From assembly GCF_009931615.1 (NCBI RefSeq), contig NZ_CP046620.1, forward strand, positions 1,627,501 through 1,691,500: a DNA stretch of 64,000 nt, in the 5' to 3' direction. Of the stretch, positions 19,111 to 27,853 are shown piece after piece. The position numbers were made by a program, and so were the translations under genes. Numbering within the stretch: position 1 is the first letter of the stretch; every line of letters begins with the position of its first letter. The notes beneath the pieces were generated by a model that was given only the letters and a program-made list of their open reading frames with translations, was not told where the DNA came from and ran no database searches. Source of the stretch: Algicella marina. Lineage in GTDB: Bacteria > Pseudomonadota > Alphaproteobacteria > Rhodobacterales > Rhodobacteraceae.

Positions 19111-20391
19111 TCAACTCGTCTGGGTAAGTGCATCCTCCAGCATGTCCAGGCCTTCATCCAGATGACCCATATCGATAGTGAGCGGGGCCAATAGCCTGAT
19201 GGTATTGGCATAGTACCCACAAGACAACAGAATGAGCCCGGCGTCCAGTGCCGCACTGGTCACCGCCTTGGTGGCGTCCGGATCGGGCTCGTGCCCGCCG
19301 CGTTCCTTCACCAATTCAAAGGCCACCATCGCACCCAGACCGCGCACGTCGCCAATGGGGCGCAATGTGTTGGAACGACGGAAATCATGCAGCCGTGACA
19401 GCATCTTCGCGCCCACCTCGTCGGCGCGCCGGCACAGCCCCTCTTCCTCGATCACATCCAGCACTGCCAGTGCCGCCGCACAGGAAATCGGGTTGCCGCC
19501 ATATGTTCCGCCCAGTCCGCCCGGGTCCGCCGCGTCCATGATCTCCGCCTTTCCGATCACTCCGGAAATAGGAAATCCGCCGCCCAGCGCCTTGGCAATA
19601 GGCATAAGGTCGGGCTCGATATCGTAATGCTCGGTTGCGAACATCCGCCCCGTGCGTGCGAAGCCGGACTGCACCTCGTCCGTCACGAGGCAGATACCAT
19701 ACGTGTCGCAAATCTCGCGCAGCTTGCGCATGAAATTCGTCGGCACCTGATAAAAGCCACCCTCGCCCTGCACCGGCTCGATCACGATCGCCGCCACTTC
19801 CTGCGGCGTCACGTCGGCCTTGAATACGTGTGCCAGCGCCCGCAGGCTGTCTTCCTCGGTCACGCCATGATGCGGAATCGGGAACGGCACGTGAAATACG
19901 CCGATGGACGGCGGCGCGCCCTTGGTGCGGTAAGACGCCGCCTTGCCGGTCATTGCCAGCGTCAGTTGCGTGCGTCCGTGAAATGCCCCTGTAAACGTGA
20001 TGACACCCGGCCTGCCGGTATGTGCCCGCGCGATTTTCACCGCATTTTCAGTTGCTTCCGCACCCGTGGTAAAAAATATCGACTTGGCGTCGGCGATGGG
20101 TGCCAGCGCATTCAGCCGCTCCGCCAGCTCCACATAAGGTTCATAGGCCATCACCTGGAAGGCGACATGCCCGAATTTTTCGGCCTGCGCCTGCGCCGCC
20201 GCCATCACCTTCGGGTGCCGGTGGCCGGTGTTGGTCACCGCGATGCCGGAGGCGAAGTCGACAAAGCGCCGCCCCTCCACATCCCAGATCTCGCCATTCT
20301 CGGCACGGGCCACCGCCAACGGCGACGCCGTCGCGATACCACGTGGAATCGCCTTGGCGCGCCGGTCCAGAATGCTCTGATTGCTCGTCAT
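19111..20391 (-). CDS. gabT: 4-aminobutyrate aminotransferase (GabT-like)
   Basis: 426 residues, class-III PLP aminotransferase. Visible features are GIAVTNTGHRHPKV, TGAEATENAVKIAR, TFTGAFHGRT, LVTDEVQSGFARTG with the PLP Asp, and the Schiff-base Lys at about 267 in IAKALGGGFP. It transfers the amino group of GABA or another omega-amine to 2-oxoglutarate. It is the first gene of the minus-strand run and is divergent from a PuuR-like regulator, the same arrangement of functions as puuE and puuR in enterobacteria. A nearby promoter is listed separately. 5-aminovalerate or another omega-amino acid is an alternative substrate. Confidence 0.92.
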   Translation of the reverse strand: MTSNQSILDRRAKAIPRGIATASPLAVARAENGEIWDVEGRRFVDFASGIAVTNTGHRHPKVMAAAQAQAEKFGHVAFQVMAYEPYVELAERLNALAPIADAKSIFFTTGAEATENAVKIARAHTGRPGVITFTGAFHGRTQLTLAMTGKAASYRTKGAPPSIGVFHVPFPIPHHGVTEEDSLRALAHVFKADVTPQEVAAIVIEPVQGEGGFYQVPTNFMRKLREICDTYGICLVTDEVQSGFARTGRMFATEHYDIEPDLMPIAKALGGGFPISGVIGKAEIMDAADPGGLGGTYGGNPISCAAALAVLDVIEEEGLCRRADEVGAKMLSRLHDFRRSNTLRPIGDVRGLGAMVAFELVKERGGHEPDPDATKAVTSAALDAGLILLSCGYYANTIRLLAPLTIDMGHLDEGLDMLEDALTQTS

Positions 20392-20469
20392 CGGGGCCGT
20401 TCCTTCTCGGTTTTACGGATTCTGTTTCACGCCACGACAAGGGGAGTGAGTCGCAGCGTGCTTAAAAAA

Positions 20470-20498
20470 ATGATAGAAGCGTTTAATATAATAATCAA
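20470..20498 (-). promoter_or_regulatory. Probable promoter of the gabT operon
   Basis: On the minus strand, TTGATT and TATCAT are separated by 17 bp, about 80 bp before the gabT ATG, inside an AT-rich patch that stands out from the GC-rich surroundings. The 200-bp divergent gap is also where the HTH-cupin regulator would be expected to bind. Confidence 0.55.
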
Positions 20499-20592
20499 CA
20501 ATCCGTCACCTGAACGCCGATTTCGCCATTGGCGGATGGAATCACCGCGGCGGATGTGCCTACAAATCCGGCGAAGCAGCAGGAGCGACAGT

Positions 20593-21171
20593 TTGGATTT
20601 CGACATCGGCAAGCGCCTCAAGGCCATCCGCACCGAAAAGGGCCTCTCCCAGCGGGAGCTTGCCACCCGCGCCGGCGTCACCAACGGCCTGATTTCGCAA
20701 CTGGAACAGAACCGTTCCAGCCCCTCCGTTGCCTCGCTCAAGCGCATTCTCGACGTCATCCCGATGACCCTCTCGGAATTCTTCTCCGGCGTGCAGGCCG
20801 AACCACCCGGCTTCGTCTTCCGCGCCGACGAGTTGCAGGAGATCAACCCGGCCCATGTCTTCGGCCTCACCGGCCGCAAGGCAGAGGCGCTCTCCTTCCG
20901 CCAGGTCGGAGATGCCACCCGCCACAACCTCCAGATGCTCCACGAAACCTACCTCCCCGGCGCCGACACAGGCGAGGAACTCTACGCCCATGAGGCGGAG
21001 GAGGCGGGCATCGTCATCGACGGCGAGATCGAACTCACTGTCGGCCCGGAAACCGCCACCCTCGGCCCCGGCGACGCCTACATCTTCGACAGCCGCCTGC
21101 CTCACCGCTTCCGCAACACCGGCGCCCGGCCCTGCATCATCGTCAGCGCCTGCACCCCGCCCTCCTTCTAG
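20593..21171 (+). CDS. HTH-cupin transcriptional regulator, PuuR-like
   Basis: 192 residues. Residues about 5-60 are an XRE-type helix-turn-helix (LSQRELATRAGVTNGLISQLEQN, given here only as a label) and residues about 105-185 a cupin sensor domain (GEELYAHEAEEAGIVIDGE, then GPGDAYIFDS.LPHRF). This build is that of PuuR-type repressors, which sense amines or their derivatives. The TTG at 20593 has AGGAG seven bases upstream and is preferred. In-frame ATGs at 20536 and 20554 would add up to 19 residues without a better ribosome site. It is divergent from gabT, so it is the likely regulator of the whole cluster. Confidence 0.88.
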   Translation: MDFDIGKRLKAIRTEKGLSQRELATRAGVTNGLISQLEQNRSSPSVASLKRILDVIPMTLSEFFSGVQAEPPGFVFRADELQEINPAHVFGLTGRKAEALSFRQVGDATRHNLQMLHETYLPGADTGEELYAHEAEEAGIVIDGEIELTVGPETATLGPGDAYIFDSRLPHRFRNTGARPCIIVSACTPPSF

Positions 21172-21257
21172 GCCCCGCCCTTGCAGCCCCGGCGGCAAAG
21201 GGGCACTAAAGAGGCGCGGCCCGACGTCGCCAATCGCAAGCCGAAAGAACTGCCTTC

Positions 21258-22502
21258 ATGCGCGCCTACCCCCTGGATGCCGCCCGCGCCCGCGTGGCGG
21301 ACCTCCGCTCCGTCTTCGCCGTCCCTGCCTTCCGAACCTACATCTTCGGCAACTTCGCCATGACCAACGGCTTCTGGATGCAGCGCATCGCCGTCGGCTG
21401 GATCACGTGGGAAGCGACGGGCAGCGAGGCATGGCTCGGCCTCGTCGCCTTCGCCGAACTCTTCCCCTCGATCTTCACCGCCTTGCTCGGCGGCGCCCTG
21501 GCGGATCGCTATCCCAGCCCGCGCGTCTTGTTCTGGGGGCAGGTGCTCAGCGGTCTCATCGCCCTCGCCTTCTGCCTGCTCCACCTCACCGCCACGCTGA
21601 CACCCTACCTGATCCTTGCCCTGATGTCGGGCATGGGCGCCATTTCCGGCGCCGTTATCCCCGCCCGCCTTTCAATGGCCTCCTGGCTGGTGCCCAAGCC
21701 TCTTTTACCCACCGCCCTCGCCGTCAACTCCACCAGTTTCAACCTCTCCCGCTTCCTCGGCCCCGCCTTCGCCGCCGGCCTGCTGATCGCCGGTTCCGCA
21801 GCGCTGGTGTTTCTCGTCGCGGCCATGTCCTTCGCCGCGCTCTCCGTGGCGCTCTGGCGCATCCGTGACGTGCCCCGCACCGGCGAGAGCAGGCGCACCG
21901 CCCCGCCAGCAGGAATGGCCACCGTTCTCCGCGACGTCATCGCCACCCCGGCGATCATCGGCATCATTCTCCTGCAACTCGCGCAGGGCATGCTGGTACG
22001 CCCCGCCAGCGAACTGTTCCCCGCCTATGCCGAAGCGGTCTTCCAGCGCGGCGAATTCGGCCTCGGCGCCCTCTCAGGCGCTCTGGGCGTCGGTGCCGTC
22101 ATCGGTGCCCTCGCTCTCTCCGGCGCCCGCGAAACGCGTGAGGCCGTCCGCCAGATCTTCACCATGTCCGTCGTCTTCGCCGTCTCGCTCATCGCTTTCG
22201 CCCTTACCGGCACGTTCTGGCTGGCGCTCGTCATCCTCGTGGTTCACGGCATCGCCATGTCCGCGTCCAACATCTCCGCGCTCGCCTTCGTCCAGCTCAA
22301 CACCGCACCGGAACGGCTTGGCCGCGTCCTCAGCCTCTACACCATCGTCTTCCGCGTCGGCCCTGCAGTCGGTGCCTTCCTATTCGGCATCACCGCCGAG
22401 GCCACCTCGCTCATGGCCACCGGTATCGGCTGTGGCATCGTCGCCCTCGCCGTCACCGCAGCGTTGTTCGCCTTCATCACTCGCAACTTGCCGCGAACGT
22501 AA
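21258..22502 (+). CDS. MFS transporter
   Basis: 414 residues with ten to twelve hydrophobic segments. The loop after helix 2 (GGALADRYPSPRVLFWGQ) matches the major facilitator motif A. The overall pattern fits the enterobactin-exporter/DHA3-like branch of drug and siderophore efflux pumps. It may be transcribed with the regulator 86 bp upstream, but the gap holds a separate run of sequence and the codon style of a standalone gene. Substrate unknown. Confidence 0.9.
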   Translation: MRAYPLDAARARVADLRSVFAVPAFRTYIFGNFAMTNGFWMQRIAVGWITWEATGSEAWLGLVAFAELFPSIFTALLGGALADRYPSPRVLFWGQVLSGLIALAFCLLHLTATLTPYLILALMSGMGAISGAVIPARLSMASWLVPKPLLPTALAVNSTSFNLSRFLGPAFAAGLLIAGSAALVFLVAAMSFAALSVALWRIRDVPRTGESRRTAPPAGMATVLRDVIATPAIIGIILLQLAQGMLVRPASELFPAYAEAVFQRGEFGLGALSGALGVGAVIGALALSGARETREAVRQIFTMSVVFAVSLIAFALTGTFWLALVILVVHGIAMSASNISALAFVQLNTAPERLGRVLSLYTIVFRVGPAVGAFLFGITAEATSLMATGIGCGIVALAVTAALFAFITRNLPRT

Positions 22503-22606
22503 ACGGAACCACACTCATTGCCGATACGTTGTGCAGCAGCAGGCGTTCTTGCCATTCCGGCCCTCGCCGCGCTACGCTCGAATCAAAAGCAGGAGGCCGG
22601 GGCAGC

Positions 22607-23059
22607 ATGACAACCACAAGGCCCATCGACACAGGTGATTTCGCAGCGTGGCAGCCGCTCTGGCAGGCCTATCTTGCCTTCTATGAGGCCAGTTTGGCGG
22701 AGGAAATCTACCGCACAACCTTCGCCCGGCTGACAGACCCGGAGGTGAGCGATTATGCTGGCTTCATCGCCGAAAGTGACAGCGGAGAGGCTATCGGTCT
22801 TGTCCACTACATCACCCACCGCCACGGCTGGCGGATTGAGAATGTCGTTTACCTGCAGGACCTTTATGTTTCCGAGGCCGCCCGCGGCACCGGTGCCGGC
22901 CGCGCCCTGATCGAGGCAGTCTACGATGCCGCCGACGCGGCGGGCACGCCGACGGTCTACTGGCTGACGCAGGAGTTTAACTCCACCGCCCGCAAGCTAT
23001 ATGATTACATCGCCGACCTGACGCCCTTCATCAAGTATCAGCGGAGACCGAAACCCTGA
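22607..23059 (+). CDS. GNAT-family N-acetyltransferase
   Basis: 150 residues covering a full GNAT fold. LQDLYVSEAARGTGAGRALIEAVYDAA-type sequence near residues 80-107 is the acetyl-CoA pyrophosphate loop (R/Q-x-x-G-x-G/A). The C-terminal YWLTQEFNSTARKLYD helix is typical. AGGAGG lies ten bases before ATG 22607; the frame is open further upstream but has no better start. Its stop codon overlaps the start of the next gene (CTGA). Confidence 0.9.
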   Translation: MTTTRPIDTGDFAAWQPLWQAYLAFYEASLAEEIYRTTFARLTDPEVSDYAGFIAESDSGEAIGLVHYITHRHGWRIENVVYLQDLYVSEAARGTGAGRALIEAVYDAADAAGTPTVYWLTQEFNSTARKLYDYIADLTPFIKYQRRPKP

Positions 23060-24441
23060 AACCGATCCTAGCCAGCTTCGCGGCGCTCGCCCTGTTCGCC
23101 TGCGCCCCGACCCAGCCCAGCGTCACCCGTGCGCCCGCGACAGATGAAATCCCCGCCGTGGATGATGTCGCCTTTGCGGCGGCCTCCCTGCCCCGGGGCG
23201 TCACCCGATCCAACACCCTGCTCGCCGAGGACTTTCTCGATCTCACCTTCGCGCTCGAAAGCGGCCAGCAACTGCCCGGCCTGCTCCGCTACGAAGGTCC
23301 CGTGCGCGTGTCGATGCCCAGTCCCCGGCTGGCGGCCTACAGGCCGGATCTCGAAAATCTTCTTGCCCGCCTCCGCTCCGAGGCCGGTATCGACATCCGC
23401 AGCACAACCAACCCACTGGCAGCACAGCTTCATATCGAGGGCGTGCCCGCCGCCGAGATCCAGCGGGCCTTCCCCGGTGCCGCCTGCTTCATCATTCCCG
23501 GCGTCACCTCGTGGAACCAGTTCCGCGGCTCCCGCGGCCGCGTGCGCTGGTCCGATCAGACGACCCTCGGCCAGACCGGGATTTTCGTGCCGACCGACAG
23601 CACCCCGCAGGACATCCGTGACTGCCTGCACGAGGAAATCGGTCAGGCGCTCGGCCCTGCCAACGACATCTACCGCCTGCCGGATTCGGTGTTCAATGAC
23701 GATAATTTCCACGCCATCCTCACCTCGTTCGACATGCTGATGCTGCGCACGCTCTACGACCCCGCGCTCCGCTCCGGCATGCCCCGCTCCGCCGCCGCTC
23801 GTGTGGTTCCGCAGGTGCTTGACCGCATCAATCCCGCCGGGCGCGGCGTCGGCAACCAGCCCCGATCACCCGAAAGCCTCGAATGGAAGCAGCAGATCGA
23901 GGCCGCCATGACCCGGCGCAACAGCCGCAAGGCCCGCGTCGCCGCCGCCGACCGTGCCGTCTGGCTCGCTGGCCAGATGAAACCGGTCGATCACCGCCTC
24001 GGCACCGCCCTCGTCACCCGCGGCCGTCTCACCTTCCGGTCCCGTCCTGAACAGGCGGCGGTCGATTTCGCCAATGCCTACCAGTTGCTCTCCTCTCGCC
24101 TCGGCGCGGGCGACATCCGCACCGCCCAGGCTGCCCTGCACCTCGCCATCCTCGGCTTGAAACGCGGCGACTTTCCGCAGGCCCTCAGTCTCGCCCGCAA
24201 CGCCAAGCCCGCCGCCCGGCGCGGCCAGAACGCCGTTCTGCTTTCCGGCCTCCTTGCCGTCGAGGCGCAGGCCCAGTTTGGCATGGGCGACAAATCTAAA
24301 GCTCGCGCCACCCGCATCGACAGCCTGAAATGGGCCCGCTACGCCTTCGGCGACATCAACGGCACCATTCAGCGCGAACAGGCGGAGCTTGAGCTTATCG
24401 GCGAGATCGCACCGCCCACGCCCGTGGATCTGCCGCGATGA
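23056..24441 (+). CDS. DUF2927-domain lipoprotein
   Basis: 461 residues if read from CTG 23056, which overlaps the GNAT stop (CTGA) and has GGAG nine bases upstream. Read from there the protein begins with Lys-Pro-Ile-Leu, a hydrophobic run and a lipobox LFAC at Cys16, a complete lipoprotein signal. Any later start (for example 23158) deletes that signal. The DUF2927 region spans about residues 90-240, with CLHEEIGQALGPANDIYRLP and NDDNFHAILTSFDMLMLRTLYDP. The C-terminal half is helical with a tetratricopeptide-like feel. It is a conserved Rhodobacterales envelope protein of unknown role, coupled to the small membrane protein that follows. Confidence 0.85.
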   Translation: MKPILASFAALALFACAPTQPSVTRAPATDEIPAVDDVAFAAASLPRGVTRSNTLLAEDFLDLTFALESGQQLPGLLRYEGPVRVSMPSPRLAAYRPDLENLLARLRSEAGIDIRSTTNPLAAQLHIEGVPAAEIQRAFPGAACFIIPGVTSWNQFRGSRGRVRWSDQTTLGQTGIFVPTDSTPQDIRDCLHEEIGQALGPANDIYRLPDSVFNDDNFHAILTSFDMLMLRTLYDPALRSGMPRSAAARVVPQVLDRINPAGRGVGNQPRSPESLEWKQQIEAAMTRRNSRKARVAAADRAVWLAGQMKPVDHRLGTALVTRGRLTFRSRPEQAAVDFANAYQLLSSRLGAGDIRTAQAALHLAILGLKRGDFPQALSLARNAKPAARRGQNAVLLSGLLAVEAQAQFGMGDKSKARATRIDSLKWARYAFGDINGTIQREQAELELIGEIAPPTPVDLPR

Positions 24442-24608
24442 TCCCTCTCGTCTTCGCCATTGCCGGTGCCCTGCTCGGCTGGTTCCGCGCCGCCCGTGCC
24501 GGTGGCCGCACCGCCGACAAGCTGCAATACGCCACCGCCCACGCCATCGCCTTCGCCATCCTCGGCCTGTTCGTCGGCATCGTCGCGGTGCGCACCGGAT
24601 TGCTCTGA
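24438..24608 (+). CDS. Small two-helix membrane protein
   Basis: 56 residues, with ATG overlapping the upstream stop (ATGA) and its own TGA sharing its last A with the next ATG (TGATG). Two hydrophobic stretches flank a basic loop with ARAGGRTADK. It reads MIPLVFAIAGALLGWF at the N-terminus. Strict coupling on both sides argues it is real despite its size. I do not recognise a function. Confidence 0.75.
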   Translation: MIPLVFAIAGALLGWFRAARAGGRTADKLQYATAHAIAFAILGLFVGIVAVRTGLL

Positions 24609-25789
24609 TGTTCACGCGCCTGTTCGCGGAAATGCGTGCCGGCGGCCTGCCCGTTTCCCTGCGCGAATACCTGTCCTTCCTCGGTGCACTGGAGGCGCAG
24701 GTGGTCCTCTACGACGCCGAGGGCTTCTACTACCTTGCCCGCGCCACCCTGGTGAAGGACGAGCGCCACCTCGACCGGTTCGACCGGGCCTTCGCCACCG
24801 CCTTCAAGGGCTTCGAGAGCGCGACAGCGGAAGATATCCTCAATGCCGTCGAGATTCCCGAGGACTGGGTGCGCAAGCTCGCCGAGAAACACCTTACCCC
24901 CGAGGAACGCGAGAAGATCGACAGTCTCGGCGGCTTCGAGGAACTGATGAAGACGTTGGCCGAACGCCTGCGCGAGCAGGAAAAGCGCCATCAGGGCGGC
25001 AACAAGTGGATCGGCACCGCCGGCACCTCACCCTTCGGCGCCTACGGCTACAACCCGGAGGGCATCCGCATCGGCCAGGACGAAAGCCGCCACCAGCGCG
25101 CCGTCAAGGTCTGGGACAAGCGCGAGTTCCGCAACCTCGACGACACCGTCGAACTCGGCACCCGCAACATCAAGGTGGCCCTGAAACGCCTGCGCCGCTG
25201 GGCCCGCACCGGGGCGGAGGATGAACTGGATCTAGACGGCACGATCCGCGCCACCGCCGAACACGGCTACCTCGATGTCGTCACGCGGCCCGAACGCCGC
25301 AACACCGTGAAAGTGCTGCTCTTTCTCGATATCGGCGGCTCGATGGACCCGCATGTGAAAGTGGTCGAGGAGCTTTTTTCCGCCGCGCGCAGCGAGTTCA
25401 AGTATCTTGAACACTACTATTTCCACAACTGCCTCTACGAAGGCGTCTGGAAGGACAACCGCCGCCGCTGGAACGAACAGATCCCGACGATGGACCTCCT
25501 GCACACTTTCGATGCCCAGACCAAATGCATCTTCGTCGGCGACGCGGCGATGAGCCCTTACGAGGTGCTTTACCCCGGCGGCGCCAACGAACATCACAAT
25601 GCCGAAGCCGGCGCCACATGGCTCGCCCGCGCCCGCGACACCTGGCCAAAAAGCCTCTGGATCAACCCGGTGCCGGAACCCCACTGGCCCTACACCCACT
25701 CCACCCAGCTCATTCGCGAAATTTTCGAAAACCGCATGGTCCCGATGACACTCGAAGGCATCGACCGCGGCATCAGGCTGATCGATTAG
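24608..25789 (+). CDS. CoxE-like VWA-domain protein
   Basis: 393 residues. Positions about 100-200 form a charged helical region, and from about 230 a von Willebrand A fold with a MIDAS-type metal site (LDIGGSMD) and the Ser/Asp pairs expected of the family. CoxE-like proteins usually work with a MoxR-type AAA+ ATPase in metallo-enzyme maturation, but no MoxR gene lies within the window near it. The start is coupled to the small membrane protein. Confidence 0.88.
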   Translation: MFTRLFAEMRAGGLPVSLREYLSFLGALEAQVVLYDAEGFYYLARATLVKDERHLDRFDRAFATAFKGFESATAEDILNAVEIPEDWVRKLAEKHLTPEEREKIDSLGGFEELMKTLAERLREQEKRHQGGNKWIGTAGTSPFGAYGYNPEGIRIGQDESRHQRAVKVWDKREFRNLDDTVELGTRNIKVALKRLRRWARTGAEDELDLDGTIRATAEHGYLDVVTRPERRNTVKVLLFLDIGGSMDPHVKVVEELFSAARSEFKYLEHYYFHNCLYEGVWKDNRRRWNEQIPTMDLLHTFDAQTKCIFVGDAAMSPYEVLYPGGANEHHNAEAGATWLARARDTWPKSLWINPVPEPHWPYTHSTQLIREIFENRMVPMTLEGIDRGIRLID

Positions 25790-25829
25790 GCTGCGCCCAT
25801 CAAACTGTGGGGCAGCCCACCAAGGCCCG

Positions 25830-26942
25830 TCACCGATCCGCCAGCGCCGCCTTCAGCACCTTGCGCACCGCGCCCATGTCCACATCCCGCGCCACGAAAG
25901 CCTCGCCTATCCCGCGCGCCAGAATGAAGGTGATCTGCCCGTCCCGCACCTTCTTGTCCTGACCCATCAGCGCGATCAGCCCGTCAGCATCGGGCAACTC
26001 ACCGGGAATGTCGGCCAAGTCTTTCTTCATGCCCATCGCGTCCAGATGCGCCCGCACCCGGCTCGGCGCTTCCTGAGAGCAAAGCCCGAGTTCCTGCGAA
26101 AGCTGGAACGCCAGCACCATGCCCACGGCCACGCCCTCGCCATGCAGCAGCCGCTGCGAATATCCCGTCGCCGCCTCCAGCGCATGTCCGAACGTGTGGC
26201 CGAGGTTCAGCAGCGCCCGGTCGCCCCGCTCCTTCTCGTCCCGCGCCACGATGCCCGCCTTCATCTCGCAGGACCGGCGCACCGCCCGCACACGCGCAGC
26301 CACGTCGCCCGCCGCCAGCGCCGGCCCGTTCGTCTCCAGCCAGCCGAAGAAATCCGCATCGCCCAGCAGCCCGTATTTCGCCACCTCGCCGTAGCCGGAA
26401 CGGAACTCGCGCGCACTCAGGGTGCCCAGAACGTCCACGTCCGCCAGCACCAGCTTGGGCTGGTGGAACGCCCCGATCAGGTTCTTGCCCAGTGGCGAGT
26501 TGATCCCCGTCTTGCCGCCGACGGAACTGTCCACCTGCGCCAGCAGGCTCGTCGGCACCTGCACGAAATCCATGCCCCGCCGCACCACCGCCGCCGCGAA
26601 ACCCGCCAGGTCACCGATGACGCCGCCACCGAAGGCCACCAGCAGGTCGTCACGTTCCGCCTTTTCGGCGATCAGCCACTCCACCGTGCGCTCCAGCATG
26701 GCCCAGCACTTCGTCCCTTCGCCCGGCGGCAACGTCAGCGCCGGTCCGGCGATCCCCTCCGCCGCCAAGCCGGCCTGCAACGCCGCCAGATGTGCCGCCG
26801 CCACCGTCTCGTCAGTCACGATGAACACCTTGCGCCGGTGCAGGTGCGGCGCGATCAACGCGCCCGCCTCGGCCAGCAATCCGGTGCCGATCTCTATCCG
26901 GTAATCGCGCCCGGGCAGCGCCACCTCAACCGTCTCACGCAT
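25830..26942 (-). CDS. aroB: 3-dehydroquinate synthase
   Basis: 370 residues. Converts DAHP to 3-dehydroquinate in the shikimate pathway, using NAD and a divalent metal. Family marks are GGGVIGDLAGFAAAV near residue 105, LLAQVDSSVGGKTGIN at about 138, and the metal-binding Glu in REFRSGYGEVAKYG plus the His residues of NLGHTFGHALE. ATG 26942 overlaps the last eight bases of aroK, so the pair is co-translated. The open frame above the ATG belongs to the aroK shadow. Confidence 0.97.
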   Translation of the reverse strand: MRETVEVALPGRDYRIEIGTGLLAEAGALIAPHLHRRKVFIVTDETVAAAHLAALQAGLAAEGIAGPALTLPPGEGTKCWAMLERTVEWLIAEKAERDDLLVAFGGGVIGDLAGFAAAVVRRGMDFVQVPTSLLAQVDSSVGGKTGINSPLGKNLIGAFHQPKLVLADVDVLGTLSAREFRSGYGEVAKYGLLGDADFFGWLETNGPALAAGDVAARVRAVRRSCEMKAGIVARDEKERGDRALLNLGHTFGHALEAATGYSQRLLHGEGVAVGMVLAFQLSQELGLCSQEAPSRVRAHLDAMGMKKDLADIPGELPDADGLIALMGQDKKVRDGQITFILARGIGEAFVARDVDMGAVRKVLKAALADR

Positions 26943-27549
26943 CCCTGGCAATCCTTCGCAATGTCGCCGTCTCTTCCGGTCGCGCCCGGTCATGGGCCAC
27001 CACCGCTTCCAGAATGCGACGCACCATCGCATCGTGGGTGCCATCCGCCTCCGACATCACCCGAATGTCCGCCTGTGCGTAGACAGGCGCCCGTCCTTCC
27101 TTCAGCCGCGCCAGCTCGGCCTTGGCATCCGGTCGCTGCAGCAGAGGCCGCGACGGCTTGTCCTTCACCCGTGCCCAAAGCGTATCCAGATCGGCGTCGA
27201 GCCAGACCGACACACCCTTCTCGGCCACGTTCTGGCGGATCTCCGGGCTTAGAAACGCCCCGCCCCCGGTAGCCACCACCCCCGGCTTGCCCTCCAGCAA
27301 ACGCGCGATCACCCGCCGCTCCCCGGCCCGGAAATATGGCTCGCCGAAGCGTTCGAAGATCTCGCGCACCTCCATGCCGGACGCAGCCTCGATCTCGGCA
27401 TCGGAATCGCAGAAAGCCACGCCCAGGAACTCCGCCAGCCGCCTGCCGACGCTTGTCTTGCCGGCGCCCATCAATCCGACCAGCACCAGAGGACGCGTCA
27501 GTTGCAGCGCCAGCCTGCTAGTGGTTTTCGGATCGCCCGCAATTGGCAT
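26935..27549 (-). CDS. aroK: Shikimate kinase
   Basis: 204 residues. Phosphorylates shikimate with ATP, next step after dehydroquinase and shikimate dehydrogenase. The P-loop is VGLMGAGKTSVGRRLA near residues 24-38, the shikimate-binding Asp pair is in CDSDAEIE, GEPYFRAGERRV and the VVATGGGAF strand follow, and the lid Arg is near residue 140. A 25-residue N-terminal extension precedes the P-loop. It overlaps aroB by eight bases. Confidence 0.96.
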   Translation of the reverse strand: MPIAGDPKTTSRLALQLTRPLVLVGLMGAGKTSVGRRLAEFLGVAFCDSDAEIEAASGMEVREIFERFGEPYFRAGERRVIARLLEGKPGVVATGGGAFLSPEIRQNVAEKGVSVWLDADLDTLWARVKDKPSRPLLQRPDAKAELARLKEGRAPVYAQADIRVMSEADGTHDAMVRRILEAVVAHDRARPEETATLRRIARDA

Positions 27550-27718
27550 TTTTCTGCTCTTTTCCCTGTCGTGGATTGATGTACCCCAAATGCGGCGCTA
27601 AGTTCCAGAGCAATCGAGCCAACGGAATCCGCGGCACCGGGGCCAGACCCGCAGGGCAAGTGAAAGCGGATCCGACACTGAAGAGCAGGGCCACCGGCAG
27701 CGGCGGTATGAGGCAAGC

Positions 27719-27853
27719 ATGGGACGGCTGATCAAGTATCTCTTCTATCTCGCGCTGGTCGCGGCCGTCGGCATCGCGGGCTATGCGCTCGTGTCCGATC
27801 TGCCGCCGCCCGAGAACGAAGTCATCATCGACGTAACGCCGCCTCCGGAATGA
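27719..27853 (+). CDS. Small single-pass membrane protein
   Basis: 44 residues: a short basic N-terminus (GRLIKY), one hydrophobic helix (about 8-27), and a Pro/Glu-rich C-terminal tail. ATGA overlap with the following gene shows coupling. Too short to appear in ordinary gene calls. Likely an accessory of the helical-repeat envelope protein after it. Function unknown. Confidence 0.65.
   Translation: MGRLIKYLFYLALVAAVGIAGYALVSDLPPPENEVIIDVTPPPE

Noticed and set aside
19627-20592. 322-codon N-terminal extension of the HTH-cupin regulator
   Set aside because: Runs opposite gabT. The regulator's real start has a clear AGGAG site at the TTG 20593.
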